Positions 1 to 7,106 of a stretch of DNA of 9,004 nucleotides are shown here, piece by piece. How positions within the stretch are numbered: position 1 is the stretch's first letter; the number at the start of each line of letters is the position of its first letter. The translations under genes were made by a program, and so were the position numbers. The stretch is from Proteobacteria bacterium UBA7420 (GTDB lineage Bacteria; Pseudomonadota; Gammaproteobacteria; Magnimaribacterales; D2472): positions 844-9,847 of the forward strand of contig DKMG01000110.1 in assembly GCA_002469975.1 (NCBI GenBank). Reading direction: 5' to 3'. A model generated the notes under the pieces. The model searched no databases, was not told the DNA's origin, and saw nothing but the letters and a program-made list of their open reading frames with translations.

Positions 1-61
1 CCTTCATGTATGGGAACTTGTCAGTTTCTGGATTGTATCTATAAATATTTACATTAATCAT
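1..61 (-). CDS. sdhB: Succinate dehydrogenase iron-sulfur subunit, N-terminal fragment
   Basis: Only the first 20 codons (MINVNIYRYNPETDKFPYMK) plus one base are present before the gene runs off the left edge. The IYRYNPETD stretch is typical of the SdhB N-terminus, where the plant-type ferredoxin domain begins. In the family, SdhB carries the 2Fe-2S, 4Fe-4S and 3Fe-4S clusters that pass electrons from the SdhA flavin to quinone at the SdhC/SdhD anchor. None of the cluster cysteines are inside the window. The ATG lies 22 bases after the sdhA stop, with only a weak purine-rich ribosome site (GAGAAG) ahead of it. The sdhCDAB order supports the call. The fragment is short, so identity rests on this motif and on position. 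Confidence 0.88.
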   Translation of the reverse strand, partial: MINVNIYRYNPETDKFPYMK

Positions 62-83
62 TTGGACTTCTCTAATTTAGCAA

Positions 84-1868
84 TTAATAGGTTCTAATTT
101 TAGGCTCAAAGGTTTCAACCTGAGTGGGCTCAAAATTAACACTTCTTTTAGTAAGTTCTTTGTTAGTGGGATCATATAAAGAATGACAGAGCCAATTCTC
201 GTCATCCCGTTCCTTGAAGTCATCTCTTGCATGAGCTCCCCTGCTTTCAGTTCTTTTAAGGGAGGCAATGGCTGTAGCTTCAGCCACTTCAAATAAATTT
301 CTTAGCTCAAGAGCTTCTACTCTGCTTGTATTAAATGCAGCGCTCTTATCTTTAAGGTGTAGATTGGAAATCTTCTCACGAATGCTCTCCAGCTCAGCAA
401 CTCCTTTTTCCATATAGTCGCCTCTTCTAAAAACACCAAAGTAGTTTTGCATAACCGCTTGAAGCTCTCTCTTAACTTCGGCAACTTCAAAGCCACCTTC
501 AGAATGGTTAAGAGTGTTTAGACTATGCAAAGCTTGATTAATGTCATCGCTATCAGAATCTGAAACTCCGCCACCTGATTTTAGAGCCTCTTGAATATGT
601 AAACCCGCAGCACGACCAAATACAACGAGATCCAGGAGAGAATTTCCACCCAGTCTATTTGCCCCATGAACTGATACACACGCTGCTTCGCCCACCGAGA
701 ATAAACCGGAAATAATTTCGTCAACGCCATTAGACTGGGTATACGCTTGTCCATGAATATTCGTAGGAGTACCCCCCATCATATAGTGGCAAGTCGGAAC
801 CACAGGGATAGGCTCGTAGATTGGATCGATGCCCGCAAATGTTTTTGATAATTCGCAGATTCCTGGGAGTTTTGCATTGAGAACATCCGCGCCCAGATGA
901 TCAAGCTTCAACAAGACATGGTCTTTATTTTCCCCGCAACCTCTGCCCTCAAGAATCTCAAGAACCATGGATCTAGCAACTACATCTCTCCCAGCTAAAT
1001 CTTTTGCGTTTGGGGCATAACGCTCCATAAATCTTTCGCCATCAGCATTAATCAAGTAGCCGCCTTCGCCTCTACATCCTTCTGTCACAAGAGAGCCTGC
1101 GCCGTAAATACCAGTAGGATGAAATTGCCACATCTCCATATCTTGAGCAGGAAAGCCAGCTCTTAAGGCCATTCCTAGACCATCTCCTGTATTAATCAAT
1201 GCATTGGTTGTGGATGAGTAAATTCTACCCGCTCCACCAGTGGCCATCACTGTGGCTTGAGCTTTAAGGTATGCCACCTCTCCAGATTCAATAGAAAATG
1301 CTATAACGCCCGTTACTTCTTTTAATTTATTAAGCACTAATTCAACTGCAAACCACTCATTTAGAAAATTAGATCCTTCTTTAATATTGTTCTGATAAAG
1401 CGTGTGTAGCAATGCATGTCCGGTTCTATCAGCAGCTGCACAAGTTCTAGCTGCCTGACCTCCCTTGCCAAAATCTTTGGACTGACCACCAAAAGGTCTC
1501 TGATAAATTCTGCCATTTTCAAACCTAGAAAAAGGTAAGCCCATGTGTTCAAGCTCAAAAACTGCTTTGGGTCCTTCTGAGCACATGTACTCAATTGCAT
1601 CTTGATCACCAATATAATCTGATCCCTTTACCGTATCATACATGTGCCAGCGCCAATCATCGTCTGGGTCTGCGCTACCAATAGCACAAGTAATGCCACC
1701 CTGGGCAGAAACTGTATGGGATCTTGTAGGAAATACTTTAGAGACAACAGCTGTCTTTAAACCAGATTTTGCTAGCTCAAGTGAGGTGCGCATACCAGAG
1801 CCGCCTCCTCCAATAATCAAGGCATCAAACTCAAGAATTTGAATGTTAGAAGAGTTGTAAGTTTCCAT
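84..1868 (-). CDS. sdhA: Succinate dehydrogenase flavoprotein subunit (SdhA)
   Basis: 594 residues, close to E. coli SdhA (588). It oxidises succinate to fumarate in complex II on the cytoplasmic face of the inner membrane and feeds electrons to SdhB. The FAD dinucleotide motif GGGGSG is at residues 20-25. SHTVSAQGG at 50-58 contains His51, the expected covalent FAD attachment site. HPTG begins at His250, RDVVARS at 294-300 gives the catalytic Arg (Arg294), TCHYMMGG contains His361, and [10 protein letters not shown] contains Arg405. All active-site positions known from the family are present. The C-terminus ends in IRTY, exactly as in E. coli. The ATG lies one base after the sdhD stop with no good Shine-Dalgarno site, so translational coupling to sdhD is likely. 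The protein looks intact and ordinary. Confidence 0.98.
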   Translation of the reverse strand: METYNSSNIQILEFDALIIGGGGSGMRTSLELAKSGLKTAVVSKVFPTRSHTVSAQGGITCAIGSADPDDDWRWHMYDTVKGSDYIGDQDAIEYMCSEGPKAVFELEHMGLPFSRFENGRIYQRPFGGQSKDFGKGGQAARTCAAADRTGHALLHTLYQNNIKEGSNFLNEWFAVELVLNKLKEVTGVIAFSIESGEVAYLKAQATVMATGGAGRIYSSTTNALINTGDGLGMALRAGFPAQDMEMWQFHPTGIYGAGSLVTEGCRGEGGYLINADGERFMERYAPNAKDLAGRDVVARSMVLEILEGRGCGENKDHVLLKLDHLGADVLNAKLPGICELSKTFAGIDPIYEPIPVVPTCHYMMGGTPTNIHGQAYTQSNGVDEIISGLFSVGEAACVSVHGANRLGGNSLLDLVVFGRAAGLHIQEALKSGGGVSDSDSDDINQALHSLNTLNHSEGGFEVAEVKRELQAVMQNYFGVFRRGDYMEKGVAELESIREKISNLHLKDKSAAFNTSRVEALELRNLFEVAEATAIASLKRTESRGAHARDDFKERDDENWLCHSLYDPTNKELTKRSVNFEPTQVETFEPKIRTY

Positions 1869-1869
1869 G

Positions 1870-2220
1870 TTAAGACCAGATAATTAGTAAGTATAAAATG
1901 ACAAGAGCAGCACCCAGCAAGACAAATAAACCTTCATAAATTTTTCTAATTAAATCTGCATAGTTGCCAAGATTTACTGATAAGAACCCAAGTGTTCTTT
2001 GGGTAAAGTAATCAGTTCCTACTGTCCATAATCCAACAAAACCATGCATGCATGCCAGTAAAATAAAAAGACTTGCTAAAATCTTGAGTGCCAAATTAGA
2101 GGATAGCAATTCAAAAGAGAGTTGATCAGTCCAGTACAAGTACTCTAGATAGCCTAAAAAAAATAAGAAATATAAGGCACTATATCTCTGAAGGTACCAA
2201 AATGTTTTTCCAATATTCAT
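1870..2220 (-). CDS. sdhD: Succinate dehydrogenase membrane anchor subunit SdhD
   Basis: 116 residues with three hydrophobic segments, roughly 14-31, 45-68 and 95-115, the standard anchor layout (E. coli SdhD has 115). With SdhC it holds SdhAB on the inner membrane and forms the heme b and ubiquinone sites. An N-terminal QRYSALYF resembles the QRVTALYL start of many SdhD proteins. The signature from His59 to Tyr71 ([13 protein letters not shown]) aligns with the E. coli segment ending in TDY. His59, Asp70 and Tyr71 match E. coli His71, Asp82 and the quinone-binding Tyr83. The start codon overlaps the sdhC stop by four bases (ATGA), a classic coupled arrangement. Overall sequence similarity in this family is low, so the call rests on this motif, the topology and operon position. 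Confidence 0.94.
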   Translation of the reverse strand: MNIGKTFWYLQRYSALYFLFFLGYLEYLYWTDQLSFELLSSNLALKILASLFILLACMHGFVGLWTVGTDYFTQRTLGFLSVNLGNYADLIRKIYEGLFVLLGAALVILYLLIIWS

Positions 2221-2597
2221 AGAATTGCCCAGCCCAAACAGATTGCATTTACAAGAAATAGTATCAAAGTAATAACAGCAGATTTTTTAGTTGCATCAAG
2301 AGTTTCACTGATTAAATGAAAATCAAGCAGCATGTGTCTGATCCCTGTAAAGACATGATAGGAGAAAATTAATGCAAGAAAAAGGACAAATGTTCTTAAA
2401 ATAAAAGTATCATCGTAAAGAGCAAGAAAATTAAGATATGAGACTTGGCTCTCTAGAAGCAATGACAAAAAATATGCAGAGGCAGGAAGAACCAGAAAAA
2501 ATATAAATACCCCTGTAACTCTATGAGTTATAGATAAGAGGGCTGCAAGCGGAAGACTTATTTTTAGTAAATTAATAAAAACAGGTTTTGTAGACAT
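2217..2597 (-). CDS. sdhC: Succinate dehydrogenase cytochrome b556 subunit SdhC
   Basis: 126 residues, similar in length to E. coli SdhC (129), with three predicted membrane helices near 16-46, 65-90 and 105-125. SITHRVTG at 22-29 is the family signature; Ser22 and Arg26 correspond to the quinone-site Ser27 and Arg31 of E. coli. YHVFTGIRHMLLDF at 80-93 holds His81, matching the axial heme ligand His84. The N-terminal KPVFINLLKISLP resembles the E. coli-type RPVNLDL start. The ATG is preceded by AAGGAA three bases upstream. As first gene of sdhCDAB it follows a 57-base gap containing a likely promoter. It overlaps sdhD by four bases. No missing ligand or truncation is seen. Confidence 0.96.
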   Translation of the reverse strand: MSTKPVFINLLKISLPLAALLSITHRVTGVFIFFLVLPASAYFLSLLLESQVSYLNFLALYDDTFILRTFVLFLALIFSYHVFTGIRHMLLDFHLISETLDATKKSAVITLILFLVNAICLGWAIL

Positions 2598-2600
2598 TTG

Positions 2601-2606
2601 TTCCTT
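2601..2606 (-). promoter_or_regulatory. Ribosome binding site of sdhC
   Basis: AAGGAA lies just before the sdhC ATG (AAGGAACAAATG). The spacing is short, with five bases between the GG core and the ATG, but usable. It supports the chosen start and makes sdhC the translational entry point of the sdh operon; sdhD and sdhA have much poorer sites. Confidence 0.65.
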
Positions 2607-2609
2607 AAA

Positions 2610-2623
2610 ACTTAATATTAAGT
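2610..2623. repeat. 14-base perfect palindrome at the expected sdh transcription start
   Basis: ACTTAATATTAAGT reads identically on both strands. It begins five bases downstream of the TATAAT box, so it covers the position where transcription should start. It lies upstream of the sdhC ribosome site. This placement suits an operator for a dimeric repressor. It is entirely A/T apart from one C and one G, so as RNA it would form only a weak hairpin. No specific regulator can be assigned: it does not match the Fur, Fnr/Crp or ArcA consensus well. A chance palindrome in AT-rich DNA is possible. Confidence 0.4.
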
Positions 2624-2627
2624 CTAA

Positions 2628-2633
2628 ATTATA
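2628..2633 (-). promoter_or_regulatory. -10 box of a probable sdhCDAB promoter
   Basis: A perfect TATAAT on the minus strand lies 30 bases upstream of the sdhC ATG in the only sizeable intergenic gap. The expected start would fall near 2620-2622, giving a leader of about 24 bases that includes the sdhC ribosome site. No good TTGACA-like -35 box sits at 16-18 bases spacing (AAGATT at 17), and there is no TGn extension. If real, the promoter may need an activator. TATAAT also occurs by chance in AT-rich DNA, so confidence is moderate. Confidence 0.55.
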
Positions 2634-2654
2634 CGGAATATAAGAAAGAAAATC

Positions 2655-4040
2655 TTACTTTTTTGTTTTTTTAACGTGCTTAACTAGTCTTTTCTTCTTT
2701 TTAATTTGTCGTGCAGTCAGATCATTCTTTTTTCCCTCAAAAGGGTTCTCACCTTTTTTAAAAATTAAGTTTAAACCGATGCTCTTAAGGCTCAGTTCTT
2801 CCCTAAAGGAATTGATTAAATATCTTTTGAAATTTGCTGGAATTTTACTGGAAACATTTGAATGAATGATTAGCTTGGTGGGATATATTCCTCCAAAGTG
2901 GATGTATCGCATCTTAACTGGTCTCCCTGCAACACTAGGCATATTGGTTGCATTGCTAAATTTCTGAAGAAGCTTGTTTAGCTTTCCTGTGGAGAATTTC
3001 GTTGTAGCAATTTTATGCACTTCTGCTAGGGTGCTAAATAATTTCTTGAATCCTGTTTTTTGAAGAGCAGATATCTGCATGATCATCAGGTCGCCCATGA
3101 CAGTGTTTTGATATTTCTTAGAATCAAGTAAATTCTCAAGATCCTCCGGGGTTAGCTCATCAACTTTATTTAATGCAATGACTACGGGCCTGCCATGCTC
3201 TCTAATTAAATTTAGAATCCGTAAATCTTGATCTACCACACCATCATTAGCATCGATTAACATCAGCACTATTTCAGACTCAGCAACTGCATGCATCGCT
3301 CGGACATATGAAAAATACTCAACAGCATGACTTTGCTTATATCTTTTTCTTATCCCAGCGGTATCAATAAAGACAAACTCCTGGTCATCAAAGGTGAAGG
3401 GGACATGAATTGAATCTATTGTTGTTCCCGGAATATCAGAAACAATTAATCTGTCTTGCTTGGTAAACTGATTAATAAAAGTAGATTTACCAGCGTTGGG
3501 CCTACCAATCACTGCTATTTTAGTCCCAGGCGTCTCAAGAACAGGGTTGTCTTCTAAGTTTTCTGATATGTAAAATTGAAGCTCCTTGATGCCCTTTGAG
3601 TGCTCTGCGCTAATCTCTAAAATCTCACCAGCACCATACTTCAGGAGATCTTCTTTTGCATTCGAGCGGATCTTGATATCAATCTTGTTCATCACAACAA
3701 CAAATTTTTTATCAAACTTTCTAACTGTTTGAAATAAGTTAATATCATCTGAAGTGAGCTCTTGAGAGCCATCTATAAGTAATAAAATAAGGTTTGATTC
3801 CTCTGCAGCAATAAGTGCTTGTTCAGTAATGGCTTCACTAAACTCAGTAAGCTCAGAGCCTACTCCACCCGTATCTACTACTAAATACTGCTTACCTTTA
3901 ATATTGCTATAGCCAAAATTTCTGTCTTTTGTTAGCCCAGAGAAATCTGAGACAATGGCATTTCGGCTCTTGGTCAGCTTGTTAAATAATGAGGATTTTC
4001 CTACATTGGGCCTGCCAAGAATCGCAATAGAATTTAACAT
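2655..4040 (-). CDS. der: Ribosome assembly GTPase Der (EngA)
   Basis: 461 residues carrying two tandem GTPase domains and a KH-like C-terminal domain, the unique Der/EngA layout. Domain 1 has GRPNVGKS at 9-16, switch I around SGLTKDR at 34-40, DTGG at 56-59 and NKID at 118-121. Domain 2 has GRPNAGKS at 179-186, PGTT at 204-207, DTAG at 226-229 and NKVD at 291-294. The KH-like part spans about 350-435, followed by a lysine-rich tail (KKKKR at 447-451). Der acts in 50S subunit maturation and is usually essential. Oddities: the residue after PGTT is Ile208 where Arg is usual, and switch I of domain 1 has Ser34 where Pro is common. The start lies 14 bases after the bamB stop with only a weak GGGT site. 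It is probably last in the rodZ-to-der operon; no hairpin terminator is visible after it. Confidence 0.97.
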   Translation of the reverse strand: MLNSIAILGRPNVGKSSLFNKLTKSRNAIVSDFSGLTKDRNFGYSNIKGKQYLVVDTGGVGSELTEFSEAITEQALIAAEESNLILLLIDGSQELTSDDINLFQTVRKFDKKFVVVMNKIDIKIRSNAKEDLLKYGAGEILEISAEHSKGIKELQFYISENLEDNPVLETPGTKIAVIGRPNAGKSTFINQFTKQDRLIVSDIPGTTIDSIHVPFTFDDQEFVFIDTAGIRKRYKQSHAVEYFSYVRAMHAVAESEIVLMLIDANDGVVDQDLRILNLIREHGRPVVIALNKVDELTPEDLENLLDSKKYQNTVMGDLMIMQISALQKTGFKKLFSTLAEVHKIATTKFSTGKLNKLLQKFSNATNMPSVAGRPVKMRYIHFGGIYPTKLIIHSNVSSKIPANFKRYLINSFREELSLKSIGLNLIFKKGENPFEGKKNDLTARQIKKKKRLVKHVKKTKK

Positions 4041-4054
4041 AATTACCCGTCATG

Positions 4055-5200
4055 CTAGAGCGAAATTGCAGCGACATTAGAATCCTGGTCTACGATGTAT
4101 GCCAGATCTCCAAAGGTTACAATGCTCTTGATTGGTTTGCTAGAAACTTTTTTTCTGCCAACAGTTTTTCCTGTCAATGGGTTGATTGCATGAACGTATC
4201 CTTCCAAATCACCTGTCAGCATTACATCTTTAAATAGCGTGCCATTAGAGAGTTCACGTCGCAGATATTCCTCGGATGTCCATGAGGGCTGAAGATTCGC
4301 AGCAGAGAAAGAAAGAATAGAACCATCATCCTGTAAAACCATAATCAATCCTTTGCCAACAACCGGGGAATGAAATGAAGACGCTTTAGCATTCCAAACT
4401 GGCCTTTTTTGCGCAGTATCAAATGCTGTGAGATTGCCCTGGTAATTGACAGCAAAGATTAGCTGGTTAACAACTACAGGAGAAGAATCTGCATCGAGTA
4501 AATTTTCAAGCTCAGATGAGCCTGCAACAAATGAAATTGGGCCATCCCACAAAAAAAATCCAGTATTTAATTGGAATGCTCCAAGACGGCCATTATCAAA
4601 GGTTGAGAAGACTACGCCATTCTCAATAATTGGCTGTCCAGTCCCTCGAACAGTTAATGCTGGTAATTGAGATCTAAAGATCCATTTCTGTTCTCCGCTT
4701 ACCGCATCCAGGGCAACCAATTCACCCACAGAGTTTTTTACAACCACTAAAGCTGCGTCCACCACAGCATTTGCTAAAACTTCTCCGCCGATATTTTGTT
4801 CCCATAGAATTTCTTGAGACTCCAAATCCAAGCTAATTACAAAGCCATCAACATCAGATACAACAAGTCTGCCAAAGCCAGCTGCCACTCCAGCTGCAAG
4901 ATTTCTTTCTAGAGCTTTTTGCCAATTCACAGATCCAGTTTTGGGATCGAAAGAGATAATATCTCCCGATGAATCTGCCACGATCATTTGTCCCGAGTAA
5001 AACGAAGGTTTAAATGATCCTAAATCATTGCTACCTTTAAAAGATTTTTTCCATGCCACATTAATTGGATATTGGTTTGCAAATGCGAGTAATTCAGCTG
5101 GGGTGACCAAGTCCTCATCTGAATCATTACTCAGAAAGTTAAGGGAAGAGCAAGAAGATAGTGCTACCAAAAGAAGGGCTATAATAAATTTATATTGCAT
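4055..5200 (-). CDS. bamB: Outer membrane assembly lipoprotein BamB
   Basis: 381 residues. A lipoprotein signal peptide ends in the lipobox L-S-S-C at 14-17, with Cys17 as acylation site and Ser18 next (no Asp at +2), which predicts outer-membrane targeting. The rest is a PQQ-type beta-propeller: repeated blades with D-x-x-(S/T)-G and W motifs appear near 84-94, 125-134, 165-174, 210-219, 260-270 and 339-349. LTVRGTGQP at 182-190 and DADSSPVV at 236-243 match the BamB-specific segments. Arg185, Asp236 and Asp238 align with E. coli residues (Arg195, Asp227, Asp229) known to matter for BamA binding. BamB helps the BAM complex fold beta-barrel proteins. It follows yfgM by five bases with a poor ribosome site, suggesting coupling. 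yfgM-bamB-der is the conserved order. Confidence 0.95.
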   Translation of the reverse strand: MQYKFIIALLLVALSSCSSLNFLSNDSDEDLVTPAELLAFANQYPINVAWKKSFKGSNDLGSFKPSFYSGQMIVADSSGDIISFDPKTGSVNWQKALERNLAAGVAAGFGRLVVSDVDGFVISLDLESQEILWEQNIGGEVLANAVVDAALVVVKNSVGELVALDAVSGEQKWIFRSQLPALTVRGTGQPIIENGVVFSTFDNGRLGAFQLNTGFFLWDGPISFVAGSSELENLLDADSSPVVVNQLIFAVNYQGNLTAFDTAQKRPVWNAKASSFHSPVVGKGLIMVLQDDGSILSFSAANLQPSWTSEEYLRRELSNGTLFKDVMLTGDLEGYVHAINPLTGKTVGRKKVSSKPIKSIVTFGDLAYIVDQDSNVAAISL

Positions 5201-5205
5201 ATGTT

Positions 5206-5850
5206 CTACTGAGCAAGCTGATTAATTTTAATATTTAACAACGATTTTTGTGACTCATCTGTCATGTTTTGCAAAGCAAAATTATATTGGTCTAAAGCTA
5301 ATTTAGTTTTGCCCAAGCCCGATAAGGCATCACCCCTTATCTCATAAACCATAGAGTGCTCACTCTCTGAATTAAATGATTCAAGAGCCTCCAAGGCTGA
5401 TGCAAAATTCTGATTACTAATTTCAATTCTTGCGATATTAACTCTTGCCAATGAATTTAATACATCGTTTCCAAATAGTCCTGAGGTAGTATTAAGAAGC
5501 TCTTGAAATTCAATTAAGCTATCATTCATCTCGCCATCTCTTGCAAACTGCGAAGCTTTGATCAATCGAGCTAAACCCGCATAACCAGTTTTAGAAAAAT
5601 TATTTTGCAATTGGTTGTAGGTACTGCTTGTTTTTTCTAAATTAACATTCTCTTCAGCCATGCCAGCAAACCACATATCATAAAGCTCAGCAGCTTGATC
5701 GTTTTGCTTGGCTTGGTATGCATTAATACTGAGGCTAGTTACAGCAATCAGAGCAATCGCTGCTAATGTAACAAGAATAGTATTTTTGTTTCTTTTTAAG
5801 AAATCAGCAATAGCTGTAAATCTCTCTTCATCTGAATTGTAATCTGCCAT
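5206..5850 (-). CDS. yfgM: YfgM-family membrane-anchored TPR protein (periplasmic chaperone/translocon partner)
   Basis: 214 residues (E. coli YfgM has 206). A short acidic cytoplasmic N-terminus with DEERFTAIADFLKRN at 7-21 precedes one membrane helix near 24-43, and the remainder should be periplasmic. The helical pairs are TPR-like; the clearest is around 169-193 (YEIRGDALSGLGKTKLALDQY). In E. coli YfgM associates with the SecYEG translocon and PpiD and aids periplasmic folding, which fits a gene beside bamB. There is no cleavable signal peptide, as expected for a type II membrane protein. The ATG has a strong AGGAG site. Sequence conservation is low in this family; the call rests on architecture, N-terminal motif and synteny between hisS and bamB. 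Confidence 0.9.
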   Translation of the reverse strand: MADYNSDEERFTAIADFLKRNKNTILVTLAAIALIAVTSLSINAYQAKQNDQAAELYDMWFAGMAEENVNLEKTSSTYNQLQNNFSKTGYAGLARLIKASQFARDGEMNDSLIEFQELLNTTSGLFGNDVLNSLARVNIARIEISNQNFASALEALESFNSESEHSMVYEIRGDALSGLGKTKLALDQYNFALQNMTDESQKSLLNIKINQLAQ

Positions 5851-5855
5851 CTTCT

Positions 5856-5860
5856 CTCCT
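5856..5860 (-). promoter_or_regulatory. Ribosome binding site of yfgM overlapping the hisS stop
   Basis: AGGAG sits five bases before the yfgM ATG, and its first two bases are the last two of the hisS TAG stop (TAGGAG). It is the strongest Shine-Dalgarno site in the window. It fixes the yfgM start and shows that ribosomes finishing hisS cover the yfgM initiation region. Confidence 0.8.
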
Positions 5861-7103
5861 AAAGATTTTTATATTTTTTAAGCAAGGCTTCAAACTGCAA
5901 AAGTTCTTGAGAGCCTTCGGGGCTAAGGTCTTTCCACAAATAGCTATCAACCTCTCTCTCCTCTTCTCCAACAATAATTGCAAAGTCATGCTGATGCTTA
6001 TTGGCTCGCTTGAGGTGAGCCTTTAAGCTCGATTCACTTAAAAATGCATCCAAGATAACGTTGGGGTTAGCCTCCCTTAAAACATGAGCTATTTTATAGG
6101 TTTTTTGCTGATCCTGCTCACCCATAATAATTAAGGCTACCTTTTGCAAAAGCGGAACAAGCTCCATGCTCATTAAATCAATAATTCTCTCTAGGCCGAT
6201 AGCAAAACCAATTGCATGCATCTTTTTGCCTCCAAGCTCATTGCTGAGACCATCGTATCTACCACCACCTGAAAATGAATCTTGCGCCCCAAGATCATCA
6301 GAAATAATTTCAAAAACTATCCCTGTGTAATAATCAAGCCCGCGAACAAGACTTGAATCTATGACCATTTCACATTGATCCGCAAAGTGCTCTTCTATCT
6401 GAGTTAAGTAAGTCAAGGATTCACTGGACAGAAAATCTTGAAACTTCGGAGCTTTTAATAACAAAGCTTGCGTAGACTCTTCTTTGGAATCTAAAATCCT
6501 CAATGGATTAGAGTGCAACCTTGCAACATCCTTTTCGTGCAATACATCAAGATGTGGTTCTAGAAATAGCTTTAAAGCATTGGAGAAATTTTCTTTTGTA
6601 TCTTGATCGCCAAGATGATTAATTTTAATTTTATAACTCTTAATGCCAAGTTGGCCAATAAGCTGTATGAGCATTGATAGGAGTTCATATTCAGCCAGTC
6701 CTTCTTCGTACCCAAGATATTCAACACCCACTTGGTGAAATTGTCTAAATCTGCCTTTTTGCGGCCTTTCATAGCGAAACATAGGGCCTTGATACCATAA
6801 TTTATGTTTCTCATGCTCTTGTTTCTTTTGAATAATCGCGCGAATGACGCTGGCAGAACCCTCGGGTCTCAAGCTAATACTTTTATCATTTCTATCTAAG
6901 AAGCTGTAAAGCTCTTTATTCACAATATCTGAAGAATTTCCGACCGAGCGATTGAATAGCTCAGTTGATTCAAGTAACGGTGTTCTAATTTCTTTGATGC
7001 CAAGCGAATTAAAGAGAGTAGCAAGGGTGCTTTCCAGAATATGCCATTTCTCTAGATCCTCTGGAAATAGGTCAGGCATGCCTCTTAAAGATTGAATATC
7101 CAC
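5859..7103 (-). CDS. hisS: Histidyl-tRNA synthetase
   Basis: 414 residues, a class II aminoacyl-tRNA synthetase that charges tRNA-His in the cytoplasm. IQSLRGMPDLFPEDL near the start is the family N-terminus. Motif 1 lies around 41-55. Motif 2 contains MFRYERPQKGRFRQFHQ at 108-124. The histidine-specific signatures are LVRGLDYYTG at 252-261 (catalytic Arg254) and SGGGRYDGL at 278-286. Motif 3 is AIGFAIGLERI at 297-307 with Arg306. The anticodon-binding domain follows from about 320. Oddity: the histidine-binding LRPEGT is LRPEGS here (Ser83). It starts with GTG: this is the first possible start after the in-frame ispG stop, has an AAAGGG site seven bases upstream, and keeps the conserved IQSLRGM that the next ATG would lose. 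Confidence 0.98.
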   Translation of the reverse strand: MDIQSLRGMPDLFPEDLEKWHILESTLATLFNSLGIKEIRTPLLESTELFNRSVGNSSDIVNKELYSFLDRNDKSISLRPEGSASVIRAIIQKKQEHEKHKLWYQGPMFRYERPQKGRFRQFHQVGVEYLGYEEGLAEYELLSMLIQLIGQLGIKSYKIKINHLGDQDTKENFSNALKLFLEPHLDVLHEKDVARLHSNPLRILDSKEESTQALLLKAPKFQDFLSSESLTYLTQIEEHFADQCEMVIDSSLVRGLDYYTGIVFEIISDDLGAQDSFSGGGRYDGLSNELGGKKMHAIGFAIGLERIIDLMSMELVPLLQKVALIIMGEQDQQKTYKIAHVLREANPNVILDAFLSESSLKAHLKRANKHQHDFAIIVGEEEREVDSYLWKDLSPEGSQELLQFEALLKKYKNL

Positions 7104-7106
7104 TTC

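Noticed and set aside
77..292. Minus-strand frame of 71 codons, and others at 1361-1612 and 6572-6814
   Set aside because: They are out-of-frame shadows within sdhA and hisS, whose true frames carry conserved motifs.
2043..2054. CATGCATGCATG, a 12-base palindrome and triple CATG repeat
   Set aside because: It lies inside sdhD and encodes part of the conserved His59 segment; coding constraint explains it and there is no regulatory context.
2634..2660. Possible terminator after der (TAAGA...TCTTA)
   Set aside because: The stem is only five A/T-rich pairs with no convincing U-tract, too weak to call a terminator.
4551..4558. Eight-base A/T run in bamB, with similar runs in ispG at 7767-7774 and 8174-8181, considered as phase-variable tracts
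   Set aside because: Runs this short are common in AT-rich genes, the frames are intact, and essential genes such as ispG are poor candidates for phase variation.
4446..4670. 74-codon plus-strand frame, and similar short plus-strand frames at 4052-4237, 5028-5225, 1642-1842 and 7357-7575
   Set aside because: All are antisense to well-supported genes, have no recognisable domain and show no upstream ribosome site; they are chance frames.
5281..5286. TATAAT on the minus strand inside yfgM, considered as an internal bamB promoter
   Set aside because: No -35-like sequence at suitable spacing, and it falls in coding sequence of AT-rich DNA where chance matches are expected.
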